From positions 1,674,001 to 1,738,000 of the forward strand of contig NZ_CP060388.1 in the NCBI RefSeq assembly GCF_014280435.1: 64,000 nucleotides of DNA, read 5' to 3'. How positions within the stretch are numbered: position 1 is the first letter of the stretch; the number at the start of each line of letters is the position of its first letter. The notes under the pieces are model-generated. The model saw nothing but the letters and a program-made list of their open reading frames with translations, was not told the DNA's origin and made no database searches. The stretch is from Sphingobium sp. KCTC 72723 (GTDB taxonomy: Bacteria > Pseudomonadota > Alphaproteobacteria > Sphingomonadales > Sphingomonadaceae). Shown piece after piece: positions 9,140 to 18,274 of the stretch. A program made the translations under genes and the position numbers.

Positions 9140-9991
9140 ATGTCCGATTCGTCCCCTGCCCTCCTGTTGTTGAAAGAAAGCCTGCAAAAGCTCGAACCGC
9201 GTCGATCCACTTCGCCTTCCGCGCTCTTTTTGCTGGGCCACGATCATATCGACGCACTGCTGGGCGGGGGGCTGGCGCGTGGGCGGCTGCATGAACTGTT
9301 CGCCGATGAAGGGGATGCAAGCAGCGGCGCAGGTGTGGCTGCATTGTTGAGCCTGCTCGCAGGGGAAGGGCGACCTTTTCTGTGGTTGCGGACCGAAGCG
9401 ATGCAGAAACGCGCGGGACAAATTCATGCAGGCGGGCTTGTGGAACTGGGCATCGACCCGGCCAGACTACTGCTGGTGCTGGTCCCAGACGAAGCCACGC
9501 TGCTCCACGCCGCAGCGGAGGCGGCGCGCTGTTCAGGGCTGGGCGCGCTGCTGGTCGAGGGATGGGGTGCGATGCGCGGGCTGAACCTGACCGCCAGCCG
9601 TCGCCTCATGCTGGCTGCCGAAGCATCCGGCGTCACCCTGTTCCTGCTGCGAATAGCCGCCGATCCTGCACCCGGCGCCGCCGACACGCGCTGGCGGGTG
9701 AGTGCTGCGCCCTCGGTCGCATTAGAGGCCAATGCGCCGGGTATGGCGCTGTTTCAAATCGAATTGTTGCGCCGCCGCGCCGGTCCTCCTGCCGGTCCAT
9801 GGCGTATGGAGTGGGACCGTGACCGACTATGTTTCAGACATCCCGCCGATGGCCGAGTCATGGGAGGGAGAGAGCATGACGATAGCGATACCGATCGCTC
9901 GCAATCGCCGCTATCTCGCCCTGTTCTTCCCTTGGCTCCCGGCGGAACGGCTGCGGCTGACCCGCCGCCCTATGTCCGCCGCGCAGGATGA
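9140..9991 (+). CDS. imuA: ImuA/SplB-like protein of the damage-inducible mutasome
   Basis: This 283-aa RecA-like/SulA-like protein contains HDHIDALLGGGLARGRLHELF near residue 30, matching the ImuA N-terminus that replaces the RecA Walker region. It is followed by RPFLWLRTEA and LLLVLVPDEATLLHAAAEAARC, as in ImuA homologues. In other bacteria ImuA works with ImuB and DnaE2 in mutagenic translesion synthesis. The start is the ATG at 9140, immediately after the LexA box; a longer frame begins upstream but would place the operator inside the coding region. Its 3' end overlaps imuB by 116 bases, pointing to one transcript. Confidence 0.88.
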   Translation: MSDSSPALLLLKESLQKLEPRRSTSPSALFLLGHDHIDALLGGGLARGRLHELFADEGDASSGAGVAALLSLLAGEGRPFLWLRTEAMQKRAGQIHAGGLVELGIDPARLLLVLVPDEATLLHAAAEAARCSGLGALLVEGWGAMRGLNLTASRRLMLAAEASGVTLFLLRIAADPAPGAADTRWRVSAAPSVALEANAPGMALFQIELLRRRAGPPAGPWRMEWDRDRLCFRHPADGRVMGGREHDDSDTDRSQSPLSRPVLPLAPGGTAAADPPPYVRRAG

Positions 9992-11498
9992 TCGCCCGCG
10001 CGCTTTCGTCGAGAAGCAGCATGGCGCACTGCGACTGGTGGCCGTGGATGAGGCAGCGGCGGCGTTGGGCCTGTCGCCCGGCCTGTCGATGGCAGACGCC
10101 CGTGCTCGCGTGCCTGACATCGACCTGTTCGATCATGCACCCCATGATGATCAGGACTGGCTGGAACGACTGGCTGACGGTTGCGCCCGCTATACGCCCA
10201 CGGTTGCGCTCAATCCCCCCGATGGGCTGATACTCGACACCACTGGCTGTGATCATCTGTTTGGTGGGGAAGCGGGACTGTCCAGCGATCTGGAACGACG
10301 CCTGACCCGGTTGGGCGTCACCGCGCGCCATGCCTATGCCGCCACGCCAGAGGGTGCGCGTGCATTGGCCCGGCATGTCGCAGGACCAGCCTGCGACGAG
10401 GACAGCGCCATCCGCCGCCTGCCTGTCGCCGCGCTGGAACTGGAGGAGGAAGCCACACTGGCATTACGCCGGGCGGGCCTAAAGACCATCGGTGACGTTG
10501 CCCGTCGGCCGATGTCATCCATCGCTGCCCGTTTCGGCGCGCACGCTGTCATGGCGATCCGCCGGATATTGGGAGAAGCCGACAGCGCACTGGCACCCCG
10601 GCGGGTCGTTCCGCCGCTGGGCGTGGAACGGCGCTTCGCCGAACCTGTGGCTCGTACTGAGACTATACTGACTATCTTGGCGGAACTGGCGGGGGAAGCG
10701 GCCCTTTTGCTGAAGGAAAAAGGCCATGGCGGTCGGCATTTCGAGGCACTGTTTTTCCGCACCGATGGCCTTGTCCGCCGTCTTGCCGTGGAAACCGGCG
10801 CGCCTATGCGCGATGTGCCTGCTTTGATGCGGTTGATGCGGGAGCGGATCGACAGCCTGAACGATCCCATTGATCCCGGCTTCGGTTTCGACCTGCTAAG
10901 GTTGAATGTGCCGTTGAGCGAACCGCTGGGCGCATCGCAGCTCCGGCTGGAAGGTGGCGCGACCGGCGAGGCAGCCGTAACCGCACTGGTCGAACGGCTG
11001 AGCGCCCGGCTGGGCCGTGCGCGGATCCGCCGCTTTGACGCGCGCGACAGCCATATACCCGAACAGGCCGAACTTACCCTGCCCGCGCTTGATCCGCCCC
11101 CATCCCACCCTTGGCCATCGCCGCAGCAGGGCGAACCGCCTCTGCGCCCCATTCACCTGTTCGATCCGCCCCAGTCGATAGATGTGCTGGGCGCGGAAGT
11201 CCCCGATGGCCCGCCACGCCGTTTCCGTTGGCGGCGCGCCCTGCATGAAGTCGCCCGTTTCGAGGGGCCGGAACGGATCGCCGGGGAATGGTGGCGTCGG
11301 CGGCCCGGCTCCATATTGCTGACTGACGACAAGGGCGATGAGCATGTCCGCTATCTTCTTGGCGACGCATCCAGCCATGTGCGGGATTATTACCGGGTGG
11401 AGGACCGGCGCGGTCGCCGCTTCTGGATTTTCCGGCTAGGTTTTTTCGAAGCGGACAAGCCCATGCCGCACTGGTATTTGCACGGCCTGTTCGCATGA
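9876..11498 (+). CDS. imuB: ImuB, Y-family DNA polymerase-like mutasome scaffold
   Basis: This 540-aa protein starts at the ATG at 9876, preceded by a GGGAGGGA ribosome site; the N-terminus MTIAIPIARNRRYLALFFPW matches ImuB. The Y-family fold is recognisable (LSPGLSMADARARVPD, GLKTIGDVARRPMSSIAARFG), but the catalytic acids are missing. The first motif reads LALFFPW instead of an FxDxD, and the SxDE position reads LDTTG. This agrees with ImuB being a non-catalytic adaptor that links DnaE2 to the beta clamp and ImuA. The gene overlaps imuA by 116 bases and dnaE2 by 4 (ATGA). I could not identify the beta-clamp peptide with confidence. Confidence 0.88.
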   Translation: MTIAIPIARNRRYLALFFPWLPAERLRLTRRPMSAAQDDRPRAFVEKQHGALRLVAVDEAAAALGLSPGLSMADARARVPDIDLFDHAPHDDQDWLERLADGCARYTPTVALNPPDGLILDTTGCDHLFGGEAGLSSDLERRLTRLGVTARHAYAATPEGARALARHVAGPACDEDSAIRRLPVAALELEEEATLALRRAGLKTIGDVARRPMSSIAARFGAHAVMAIRRILGEADSALAPRRVVPPLGVERRFAEPVARTETILTILAELAGEAALLLKEKGHGGRHFEALFFRTDGLVRRLAVETGAPMRDVPALMRLMRERIDSLNDPIDPGFGFDLLRLNVPLSEPLGASQLRLEGGATGEAAVTALVERLSARLGRARIRRFDARDSHIPEQAELTLPALDPPPSHPWPSPQQGEPPLRPIHLFDPPQSIDVLGAEVPDGPPRRFRWRRALHEVARFEGPERIAGEWWRRRPGSILLTDDKGDEHVRYLLGDASSHVRDYYRVEDRRGRRFWIFRLGFFEADKPMPHWYLHGLFA

Positions 11499-14400
11499 GC
11501 CGGGGACGTGATCCGGGGCCGGAGGAAGCTGCAAACCAGCCTGTTACGCTCGATGTTGCGCTGCGCACGCGATCAGCCGGACCGATATCGCCTGAACCCG
11601 GCTTTATGGAACTGGTGGCCGCGACCAATTACAGCTTCCTGCGTGGCGCATCCCATCCTGCCGACATGGTGGCGCAAGCGTTGGCGTTTGGCCATGCGGG
11701 CATCGGCATTGCCGATCGCAACAGTGTGGCGGGGGTGGTGCGGGCATGGAGCGCACTTAAATCGGTGCGCCGGATGCTGGCGGAAGATGCCGGCGACCAG
11801 AATATCCGCCCCAGCGAAACAGCGGATCAGGCTCAGGAGCGTCGTCATCGCGCAGAACAAGCGTTGCCGCTGGCGGATGCCTTCCGCCTCGTCACCGGCG
11901 CGCGCCTCTGTTTTGCCGATGGCACGCCGGACATTATTGCCTATCCCATGAACCGTCATGGCTGGGGCCGACTGACACGCCTGCTCAGCCATGGTAATTT
12001 GAAAGACGGTGTGCAGAAGGGCAATTGCATCCTGCACCTGTCCGACCTGATCGACCATGCGCAGGACATGGTGCTGATCGCCATGGCGGGGGAAAAGGAC
12101 GCGCAATTGCTCGCTACGCTGGCGCGGGCGGTGCCGGGTGCGTTGTCGATCGGCGTCACGATGCCGCGCGCAGGATCGGATCGGCGTCGCCTGGCCCGGA
12201 TGGCATTGATGGCGCAGCGGCTGGGCCTGCCGCTGCTGGCCACTTGCGATGCGCTTTATGCCATGCCGCAGGATCGCCCGCTGCATGACGTAGTGACATG
12301 TATCCGGGAAGGCACGACCCTGCGCGAAGCAGGGCGACGGCTGGAGGCCAATGCGGAACGGCACTTGAAACCCGCACGCGAAATGGCGCGCCTGTTCCGC
12401 GATTGGCCAGCGGCAGTGACCGCCTGGCGCGACGTGCTGGACCGGATCACCTTCGATCTGAGACAATTGACCTACGAATATCCCCATGAGCCGGTGCCGG
12501 ATGGATGGGAGGCACAGGACTGGCTGGAACATGAAGTGTTACGGCTGGCGGGAAATGCTTTCCCCGATGGCATACCGGCCAGGGTCCACGCCATGCTGGA
12601 TGAGGAGTTCGCCCTGATCCGCAGCCGCAACTATGCCTGCTATTTCCTGACCGTTTACGACGCGGTAAAGTTTGCCCGCAGCCTTGATCCGCCGATCCTG
12701 TGTCAGGGGCGCGGGTCGGCAGCCAATTCAGCAGTCTGCTATTATCTGGGCATTACCTCGGTCGATCCGACGCAGCACAACCTGCTCTTTTCCCGCTTCA
12801 TTTCTGAGGACCGCGACGAACCGCCCGACATTGACGTGGATTTCGAGCATGAACGGCGCGAGGAAGTGATCCAGCATATCTATGCCCGTTATGGCCGCGA
12901 ACGCGCTGCAATCGCCGCGACCGTCATCCACTATCGCCCGCGCAGCACGGTGCGGGAAGTCGGCAAGGTATTGGGCTTGTCGGAGGATGTCACTGCGCGG
13001 ATCGGCAGCACTGTCTGGGGCAGCCACGCCAGCGGCATGGAGGAAAGACGGTTCCGCGACGCGGGATTGGACGTCGCCAACCCTATCGTCATGCAATTGA
13101 AGGAACTGGTCGATCGCCTGCTCACCTTCCCGCGTCACCTGTCCCAGCATGTCGGCGGCTTCGTACTGACGCAGGATCGGCTGGATGAAACCGTGCCGAT
13201 CCATCATGCCGCAATGGAAAATCGCACCTTCATCGAATGGGACAAGGATGACATCGACGCGCTGGGGCTGATGAAGGTCGATGTCCTGGCGCTGGGAATG
13301 CTCAGTTGCATCCGCAAAGGATTCGCTTTGATGGATCGTCACGGGCTTGGCACCATGACGCTGGCGTCCGTGCCGGGAGAGGCCGGTCCAGTCTATGACA
13401 TGTTGTGTCGCGGTGACAGCGTTGGTGTGTTCCAGGTTGAAAGTCGCGCGCAAATCAACATGCTGCCCCGCCTGCGCCCGCGCACCTTTTACGATCTGGC
13501 CGTGCAAGTGGCGATCGTCCGTCCCGGCCCGATCGAGGGCGATATGGTCCACCCTTATCTTCAACGCCGCGCGGAAGCGCGCGATGGCAAGCCGCCATCC
13601 TGGCGCTTTCCTTCCCCCGCGCCGCCGCATCCTGCCGATGAATTGCATGGCGTCCTGGGCGATACTTATGGCGTCCCGCTATTTCAGGAACAGGCGATGA
13701 AGCTGGCCATTACCGCTGCCGAATTCACATCCGGCGAAGCAAACAAGCTGCGCCGCGCCATGGCAACCTTTCGCAATATCGGCACGATCGGCGAATTTGA
13801 GGAGAAGATGGTCAAGGGCATGATCGCGCGGGGGTATGATCGCGCCTTTGCCCAACGCTGCTACGACCAGATCAAGGGCTTTGGCAGCTATGGTTTCCCC
13901 GAAAGCCATGCCATCTCCTTTGCCCGGCTGGTCTATGTATCGGCATGGCTCAAATGCTATCAGCCTGCGGTATTTGCCGCCGCTCTGCTCAATGCCCAAC
14001 CGATGGGCTTCTACGCTCCGGCCCAGATCGTGCGAGACGCGATCGAACATGGCGTCATGGTGCGCGACATCGACATCAATGCCAGCGACTGGGACAATGG
14101 GCTGGAACCAATCGAACCCAGCGATCCTCAGGCAGCCAAACGCTGGACCCCGGCCAATCCACGCTGGGGGGACATCGTCTCGCGTCACCGACAGGACGGC
14201 GCGTTTGCGATGCGGCTGGGCTTTCGTCAGATCGACGGCTTTCGGGAACTTTGGGGAAAAGCCATCACTGCCGAGCGAATGGCAGGCGGCCCTTTCACCA
14301 CTATGGAGGAACTGGGCCGACGGGTGCGATTGCCTGTGCGTGCGCTGCACTTGCTGGCCGATGCCGATGCGTGCCGTTCGACCGGACAAGATCGGCGGGA

Positions 14401-15040
14401 TGCGGCTTGGGACGTGCGCCGAATGCCATCGGGGGAACTGCCCCTCTTCGCTGCTGCCCGCGCCCGCGAATTGGGAGAGGAAAAGGACGCGGCGCTACCG
14501 CCCATGCCCCTGTCCGAAGCCGTGGCGGCTGACTATCAATTGACGCGCCTGTCGCTCAAGCAGCATCCGATGGCCTTCCTGCGCCCCGTCTTTCGCGACG
14601 AAGGCCTGTTATCCTGCCACCAGATTGGCGAGGTGAAAAATGGCACGCGCGCAAAGGTCGTGGGCGTGGTGCTGGTGCGTCAGCGGCCTGGCAAGGGCAA
14701 TGCGATATTCGCCACTCTGGAGGATGAAACGGGTATTGTGAACATCCTGCTCTGGGCCAGAATGCTGGAACGCTATCGCCTGCCACTCATGGCAGCGCGT
14801 GTCATGGAAGCGCATGGCGTGGTCCAGCGATCACGCGAAGGGCCGGTCGATGTTGTGCATTTGATGGCAGATCGCATCGTTGATCGCACGGCGGAACTCA
14901 GCCGCCTCTCACAGGACCATATTACGTCTATCGAGGCTGGATCGGGCGATAAAGCCGTACATCCAGTCATGTCGCGCAGTCGCGCTCACAGCCATCCACG
15001 CGACGTACGTGTCCTTCCCGGCTCAAGGGATTTTCATTAA
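11495..15040 (+). CDS. dnaE2: Error-prone DNA polymerase III alpha subunit DnaE2
   Basis: This 1181-aa C-family polymerase has an N-terminal PHP domain (FMELVAATNYSFLRGASHP, residues about 37-60), of the DnaE2 type with degenerate metal ligands. The palm motifs CQGRGSAANS and PPDIDVDFEHERREEVIQ (about 405-455) carry the catalytic aspartates. The fingers region (FPESHAISFARLVYVSAWLKCY) and a C-terminal OB-like domain (VVGVVLVRQRPGKGNAIFATLEDETG) follow. It is the catalytic polymerase of SOS mutagenesis. The ATG overlaps the imuB stop in an ATGA, so translation is coupled. Its length is normal, though the last 40 residues look divergent. Confidence 0.95.
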   Translation: MSRGRDPGPEEAANQPVTLDVALRTRSAGPISPEPGFMELVAATNYSFLRGASHPADMVAQALAFGHAGIGIADRNSVAGVVRAWSALKSVRRMLAEDAGDQNIRPSETADQAQERRHRAEQALPLADAFRLVTGARLCFADGTPDIIAYPMNRHGWGRLTRLLSHGNLKDGVQKGNCILHLSDLIDHAQDMVLIAMAGEKDAQLLATLARAVPGALSIGVTMPRAGSDRRRLARMALMAQRLGLPLLATCDALYAMPQDRPLHDVVTCIREGTTLREAGRRLEANAERHLKPAREMARLFRDWPAAVTAWRDVLDRITFDLRQLTYEYPHEPVPDGWEAQDWLEHEVLRLAGNAFPDGIPARVHAMLDEEFALIRSRNYACYFLTVYDAVKFARSLDPPILCQGRGSAANSAVCYYLGITSVDPTQHNLLFSRFISEDRDEPPDIDVDFEHERREEVIQHIYARYGRERAAIAATVIHYRPRSTVREVGKVLGLSEDVTARIGSTVWGSHASGMEERRFRDAGLDVANPIVMQLKELVDRLLTFPRHLSQHVGGFVLTQDRLDETVPIHHAAMENRTFIEWDKDDIDALGLMKVDVLALGMLSCIRKGFALMDRHGLGTMTLASVPGEAGPVYDMLCRGDSVGVFQVESRAQINMLPRLRPRTFYDLAVQVAIVRPGPIEGDMVHPYLQRRAEARDGKPPSWRFPSPAPPHPADELHGVLGDTYGVPLFQEQAMKLAITAAEFTSGEANKLRRAMATFRNIGTIGEFEEKMVKGMIARGYDRAFAQRCYDQIKGFGSYGFPESHAISFARLVYVSAWLKCYQPAVFAAALLNAQPMGFYAPAQIVRDAIEHGVMVRDIDINASDWDNGLEPIEPSDPQAAKRWTPANPRWGDIVSRHRQDGAFAMRLGFRQIDGFRELWGKAITAERMAGGPFTTMEELGRRVRLPVRALHLLADADACRSTGQDRRDAAWDVRRMPSGELPLFAAARARELGEEKDAALPPMPLSEAVAADYQLTRLSLKQHPMAFLRPVFRDEGLLSCHQIGEVKNGTRAKVVGVVLVRQRPGKGNAIFATLEDETGIVNILLWARMLERYRLPLMAARVMEAHGVVQRSREGPVDVVHLMADRIVDRTAELSRLSQDHITSIEAGSGDKAVHPVMSRSRAHSHPRDVRVLPGSRDFH

Positions 15041-15250
15041 TCTCATCAATGCAGTCATGCTGTCATGCAAAGGGTTGAAGAACGGGCATCATGATCGACC
15101 AAAAGCAGGTGGCAAGTCGCAGTCCTGAAATTCCGACCGGCTCACCATGTCCATCAAATCACAATTTTATCCCCGAAATTACCTATCATAACAGGGGTGA
15201 TTTATGATCAAAGGCAGCTATATGTACGATACCAATTAAAAGGATCGCAC

Positions 15251-15733
15251 ATGACTGACCTGGCCGATAATAATTTAAACGAACTGCTTATTACGCTAAC
15301 CACGGATATCGTCGCGTCGCATGTCGCTAATAACAGCGTTGCAGTAGGTGATGTGGCTAATCTGATAGCCAATGTTCATAGTGCGCTTGCAGGCCTGAAT
15401 AAGGCACCCGAACCTGTCGATGAGAAGCCCAAGGGCGCTGTTTCCATTCGGGCATCGATTAAGCCGGACCATCTTATTTCGATGCTGGACGGCAAACCCT
15501 ATAAAATGCTCAAACGCCATATTCAGCAAAATGGCTACACACCGGACAGCTACCGCGAAACATTCGGTCTGCCAAAAGATTACCCCCTCACCGCGCCGGC
15601 TTATTCCGCAACGCGCAAGGCGCTTGCCGTCAAGATCGGCTTGGGCCGCAAAGCCGGAACCAAGGTGAAGGCAGCGACTGCCGCACCCAAGGGCCGCGCG
15701 AAAAAGGCTGCGGAACCGGCAGCTACCGAATAA
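15251..15733 (+). CDS. MucR/Ros-family transcriptional regulator with altered zinc ligands
   Basis: This 160-aa protein starts at the ATG at 15251 (MTDLADNNLNELLITLTTDI), with AAAGGA upstream; an in-frame start 54 bases earlier is less likely. The C-terminal DNA-binding region is clear: KMLKRHIQQNGYTPDSYR, FGLPKDYPLTAPAYSATRKALA, KIGLGRK. In MucR/Ros the zinc finger begins with a Cys (CLEDGK). Here the position is Ser (ISMLDGK), and the second His is replaced in QQNG, so zinc binding as in Ros is doubtful. MucR proteins control exopolysaccharide, motility and cell-cycle genes. This one sits beside a polysaccharide gene patch, which fits but does not prove a role there. Confidence 0.85.
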   Translation: MTDLADNNLNELLITLTTDIVASHVANNSVAVGDVANLIANVHSALAGLNKAPEPVDEKPKGAVSIRASIKPDHLISMLDGKPYKMLKRHIQQNGYTPDSYRETFGLPKDYPLTAPAYSATRKALAVKIGLGRKAGTKVKAATAAPKGRAKKAAEPAATE

Positions 15734-15746
15734 TTGAACAAGAAAG

Positions 15747-15789
15747 CATGTCGCCTGGGGAGCTACTACAATGCTCCTTAGGCGGCATG
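15747..15789 (+). terminator. Long hairpin after the mucR-like gene
   Basis: Arms at 15747-15763 and 15773-15789 pair over 17 positions (14 Watson-Crick and 3 G-U) around a 9-base loop, starting 14 bases after the stop codon at 15733. No T-run follows, so it is either a T-poor terminator or an mRNA 3'-end stabiliser. Confidence 0.55.
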
Positions 15790-16179
15790 ACGTGCCCCGA
15801 TAAAAGAAGCAATGATTGAGAGAGCAATGATAAGGGTGACTGCCGATGCCTCCGGTAAGGGCTAGGCATCTCTACAACATTAGCGTGATAAGCCGATAAA
15901 ATAGCCCAATGGCCTGTGAAATCTACCGCTGCGACGCCATCCCCAATTCCGAATATGCCTGTCGCATTCCGTGAGCCGATAAATTCCCATTCCGCGCCGA
16001 CAAATTGCGACGGTCAAAACTGCTCAACAACGATCAATTTCGAACCATAACCACATTCGCCTTGGCGCGCCTTTGCAAATGCGGCATAAAATTATCGACC
16101 TGCAATATGCCATTCTTGACAGGATGGATCATGTTGTATCATTATTTATATTATTATTACTGTTAAGAGGGCTTCTCTT
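15790..16179. other. Intergenic, AT-richer than its surroundings, no gene found
   Basis: About 390 bases lie between the hairpin and the acyltransferase start. Base composition falls towards the right, ending in runs of T and A just before 16180 (TTATTTATATTATTATTACTG). The sequence AAGAGGG about 8 bases before the ATG at 16180 can serve as the ribosome site. No convincing reading frame or RNA gene is visible. It probably holds the promoter of the polysaccharide genes. Confidence 0.4.
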
Positions 16180-16818
16180 ATGCCTGAATTGACTGTTTTA
16201 AAAAATAGCAGGCAGAGCAATCCCCGGCCCAAATGGGGCCTTCACATATTAAGGCCACTGCGTAACATATTTGTTCGAACCCGACGAATTTACTTAACGA
16301 AATTTTTGGGCATGGATATCGATCCATCTGCCCAGTTTTCCCTAAGTACCAAATTTGACCATAACAATCCTATGGGCATACATATAGGCGCACAGACCTA
16401 TATCGCATTTCATGCTTTGATATTGGCCTATGATTTTACACGGGAATTATATTACGATACTTTTATCGGCAAGCGCTGCTTTATTGGTGCGCGCAGCATA
16501 ATATTACCCGGTGTGACCATCGGGGACGATGTAATTGCTCACGTGGTTGGCAGAAAAGTATTGCGCGGAGGTCGATTGGCTGATTCACCCTACGGATGTC
16601 ACCGCCGCCGCTTCATGTGCTGACCGAAGCCGAGAAGAACGAGTTGCTGCTCGCGCAGCACGAGATGATCGAGCGACTGGTAGCGCGGATTTCTGAGTTG
16701 GAATCCCTGGTCGGCACGCCGCGCAAGACATCCAGGAATTCGCATATTCCGCCATCGAAGGACGACTTTGGCAAGCGCGGTGGCAAAGGCGGTAAGCCCA
16801 AGGCTGGCAAGCGCCCGC

Positions 16819-18274
16819 GTAATTGCTCACGGGGTCGGCAATTGGTGGGCTGATCAGGCGACCACGAATCTGCCGTCGACGAGTTCGCGGATGGCTACGA
16901 GGGCCGATTTTCCGCTGAGACGAGCGGTTCCGGTGACGGATCGATATCCAGCGTGGATCTGGGCGCCCCAGTCGGAGCGGAAGCCGTTGGTGACCTTGCG
17001 GAACACGACCGAGGGGCGGATCTCGCGCTCTGATATATTGTTGGTCGCAGGGACGTCGCGGTTGGTGAGGAAGACGAAGAACTTGCCCCGCCAGGCCTTG
17101 ATTTGTTTGAGCAGAACGCGTCCCGCCGGGTGCGCGACAGGCATCTGTACCAGGCGGGTCAGCAGATTGTCGGCCTTCGCGGCGTAGGCGGCCAGCGTCG
17201 TGTCCTTCAGGCTGCTTCGTCGCTTGCCGATCCGGATCGCCCAGCGCAGGTGGTCGCGGACTTTGGGAGCGAAGGCGGTATCCCCGCAGTCGATGGCATA
17301 CTGAACATCGCGCAGGACATGCGCGAGGCAGACCTGATGCTCCTTGCCCAGTTCCTGCTGTCCAGCGTAGCGATCGGAGACCCACACATCAGGTTGGTGG
17401 CCGCCCAACACCTCCTCAGCAACACTGCGCGCCCGGCGCGGGGCGATCTTGTGCAGAACCGCGTCTTTCGAGAGGAAGACCCATTGCCAATGGGCAATGC
17501 CGTTGGTGCGCGTGGACGTCTCATCGGACGCGATAATCTTTGCCGTGAGCAACTTGTCGGTGATCGCCTTCGTGGCTGCTGTCATTCCGGCCTCCATACG
17601 CCTGAACGCGTTGGCGATCGCCCCTTGGGAGATCGTGAGGCCAAACAGCTCCGCAGCAATGCGCGAAAGTCGCTCGAAGCTGACATGGTGGCTGTGATGC
17701 AGATAGGCCAGCAGCGAGCGGATGCCGGGGCCAAACGGCGTGCCCGGCTCCATGCCCGCCGGTGCTGCGGCACGGTAGCGACGGCCACATCCCCCGCAGC
17801 GCGCACCAAACAATTCGATGCGGGTCACAATCGGACGGATCGGCGGCAGGTCGATATGATCGTAGCGGTGGCGGCAATGCTGGGCCTGCGAGGATATATC
17901 GGTCCCGCAATGGCAGCAGCTTGCCGCCATGATGCGTTCGGTTTTGTCCGGCGTCTCGGTCAATGGGCGGTGCTTGCCTTCGCGCGGCGGGCGCTTGCCA
18001 GCCTTGGGCTTACCGCCTTTGCCACCGCGCTTGCCAAAGTCGTCCTTCGATGGCGGAATATGCGAATTCCTGGATGTCTTGCGCGGCGTGCCGACCAGGG
18101 ATTCCAACTCAGAAATCCGCGCTACCAGTCGCTCGATCATCTCGTGCTGCGCGAGCAGCAACTCGTTCTTCTCGGCTTCGGTCAGCACATGAAGCGGCGG
18201 CGGTGACATCCGTAGGGTGAATCAGCCAATCGACCTCCGCGCAATACTTTTCTGCCAACCACGTGAGCAATTAC
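16819..18274 (-). mobile_element. Inner IS66-family element, complete, inserted inverted in its twin
   Basis: This 1456-bp copy lies in the opposite orientation, with ends GTAATTGCTCACG at 16819 and the inverse at 18274. The target duplication is GCGCCCGC at 16811-16818 and 18275-18282. It carries an intact transposase. The translated products of the two copies agree wherever both are readable, so the second insertion is recent. Confidence 0.94.
16854..18209 (-). CDS. IS66-family transposase (TnpC/ISBst12-like), intact
   Basis: This 451-aa transposase has an N-terminal leucine-rich coiled-coil region (EAEKNELLLAQHEMIERLVARI, about 10-35) and the IS66 spacer PRKTSRNSHIPPSKDDFGKRGGK. A zinc-binding region follows (CCHCGTD, CGGCGRRYR, about 105-150), then a DDE core with ASDETSTRT, VWVSDRYAGQQ and TNNISEREIRP. 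It fills almost all of the inner element. There are no accessory tnpA or tnpB genes. It could act in trans on the ends of the outer copy. Confidence 0.93.
   Translation of the reverse strand: MSPPPLHVLTEAEKNELLLAQHEMIERLVARISELESLVGTPRKTSRNSHIPPSKDDFGKRGGKGGKPKAGKRPPREGKHRPLTETPDKTERIMAASCCHCGTDISSQAQHCRHRYDHIDLPPIRPIVTRIELFGARCGGCGRRYRAAAPAGMEPGTPFGPGIRSLLAYLHHSHHVSFERLSRIAAELFGLTISQGAIANAFRRMEAGMTAATKAITDKLLTAKIIASDETSTRTNGIAHWQWVFLSKDAVLHKIAPRRARSVAEEVLGGHQPDVWVSDRYAGQQELGKEHQVCLAHVLRDVQYAIDCGDTAFAPKVRDHLRWAIRIGKRRSSLKDTTLAAYAAKADNLLTRLVQMPVAHPAGRVLLKQIKAWRGKFFVFLTNRDVPATNNISEREIRPSVVFRKVTNGFRSDWGAQIHAGYRSVTGTARLSGKSALVAIRELVDGRFVVA

Noticed and set aside
11101..11160. REP-like CCATCCCACCCTTGGCC segment within imuB
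   Set aside because: It is inside the reading frame as a Pro/Ser-rich linker (PPPSHPWPSPQQGEPP) and shows no strong palindrome.
17103..18206. Plus-strand frame of 367 codons inside the inner IS66-type element (and its twin 18222-19166 on the minus strand)
   Set aside because: Both are antisense to the transposase, which has the conserved motifs; the second frame is simply the same shadow in the outer copy.
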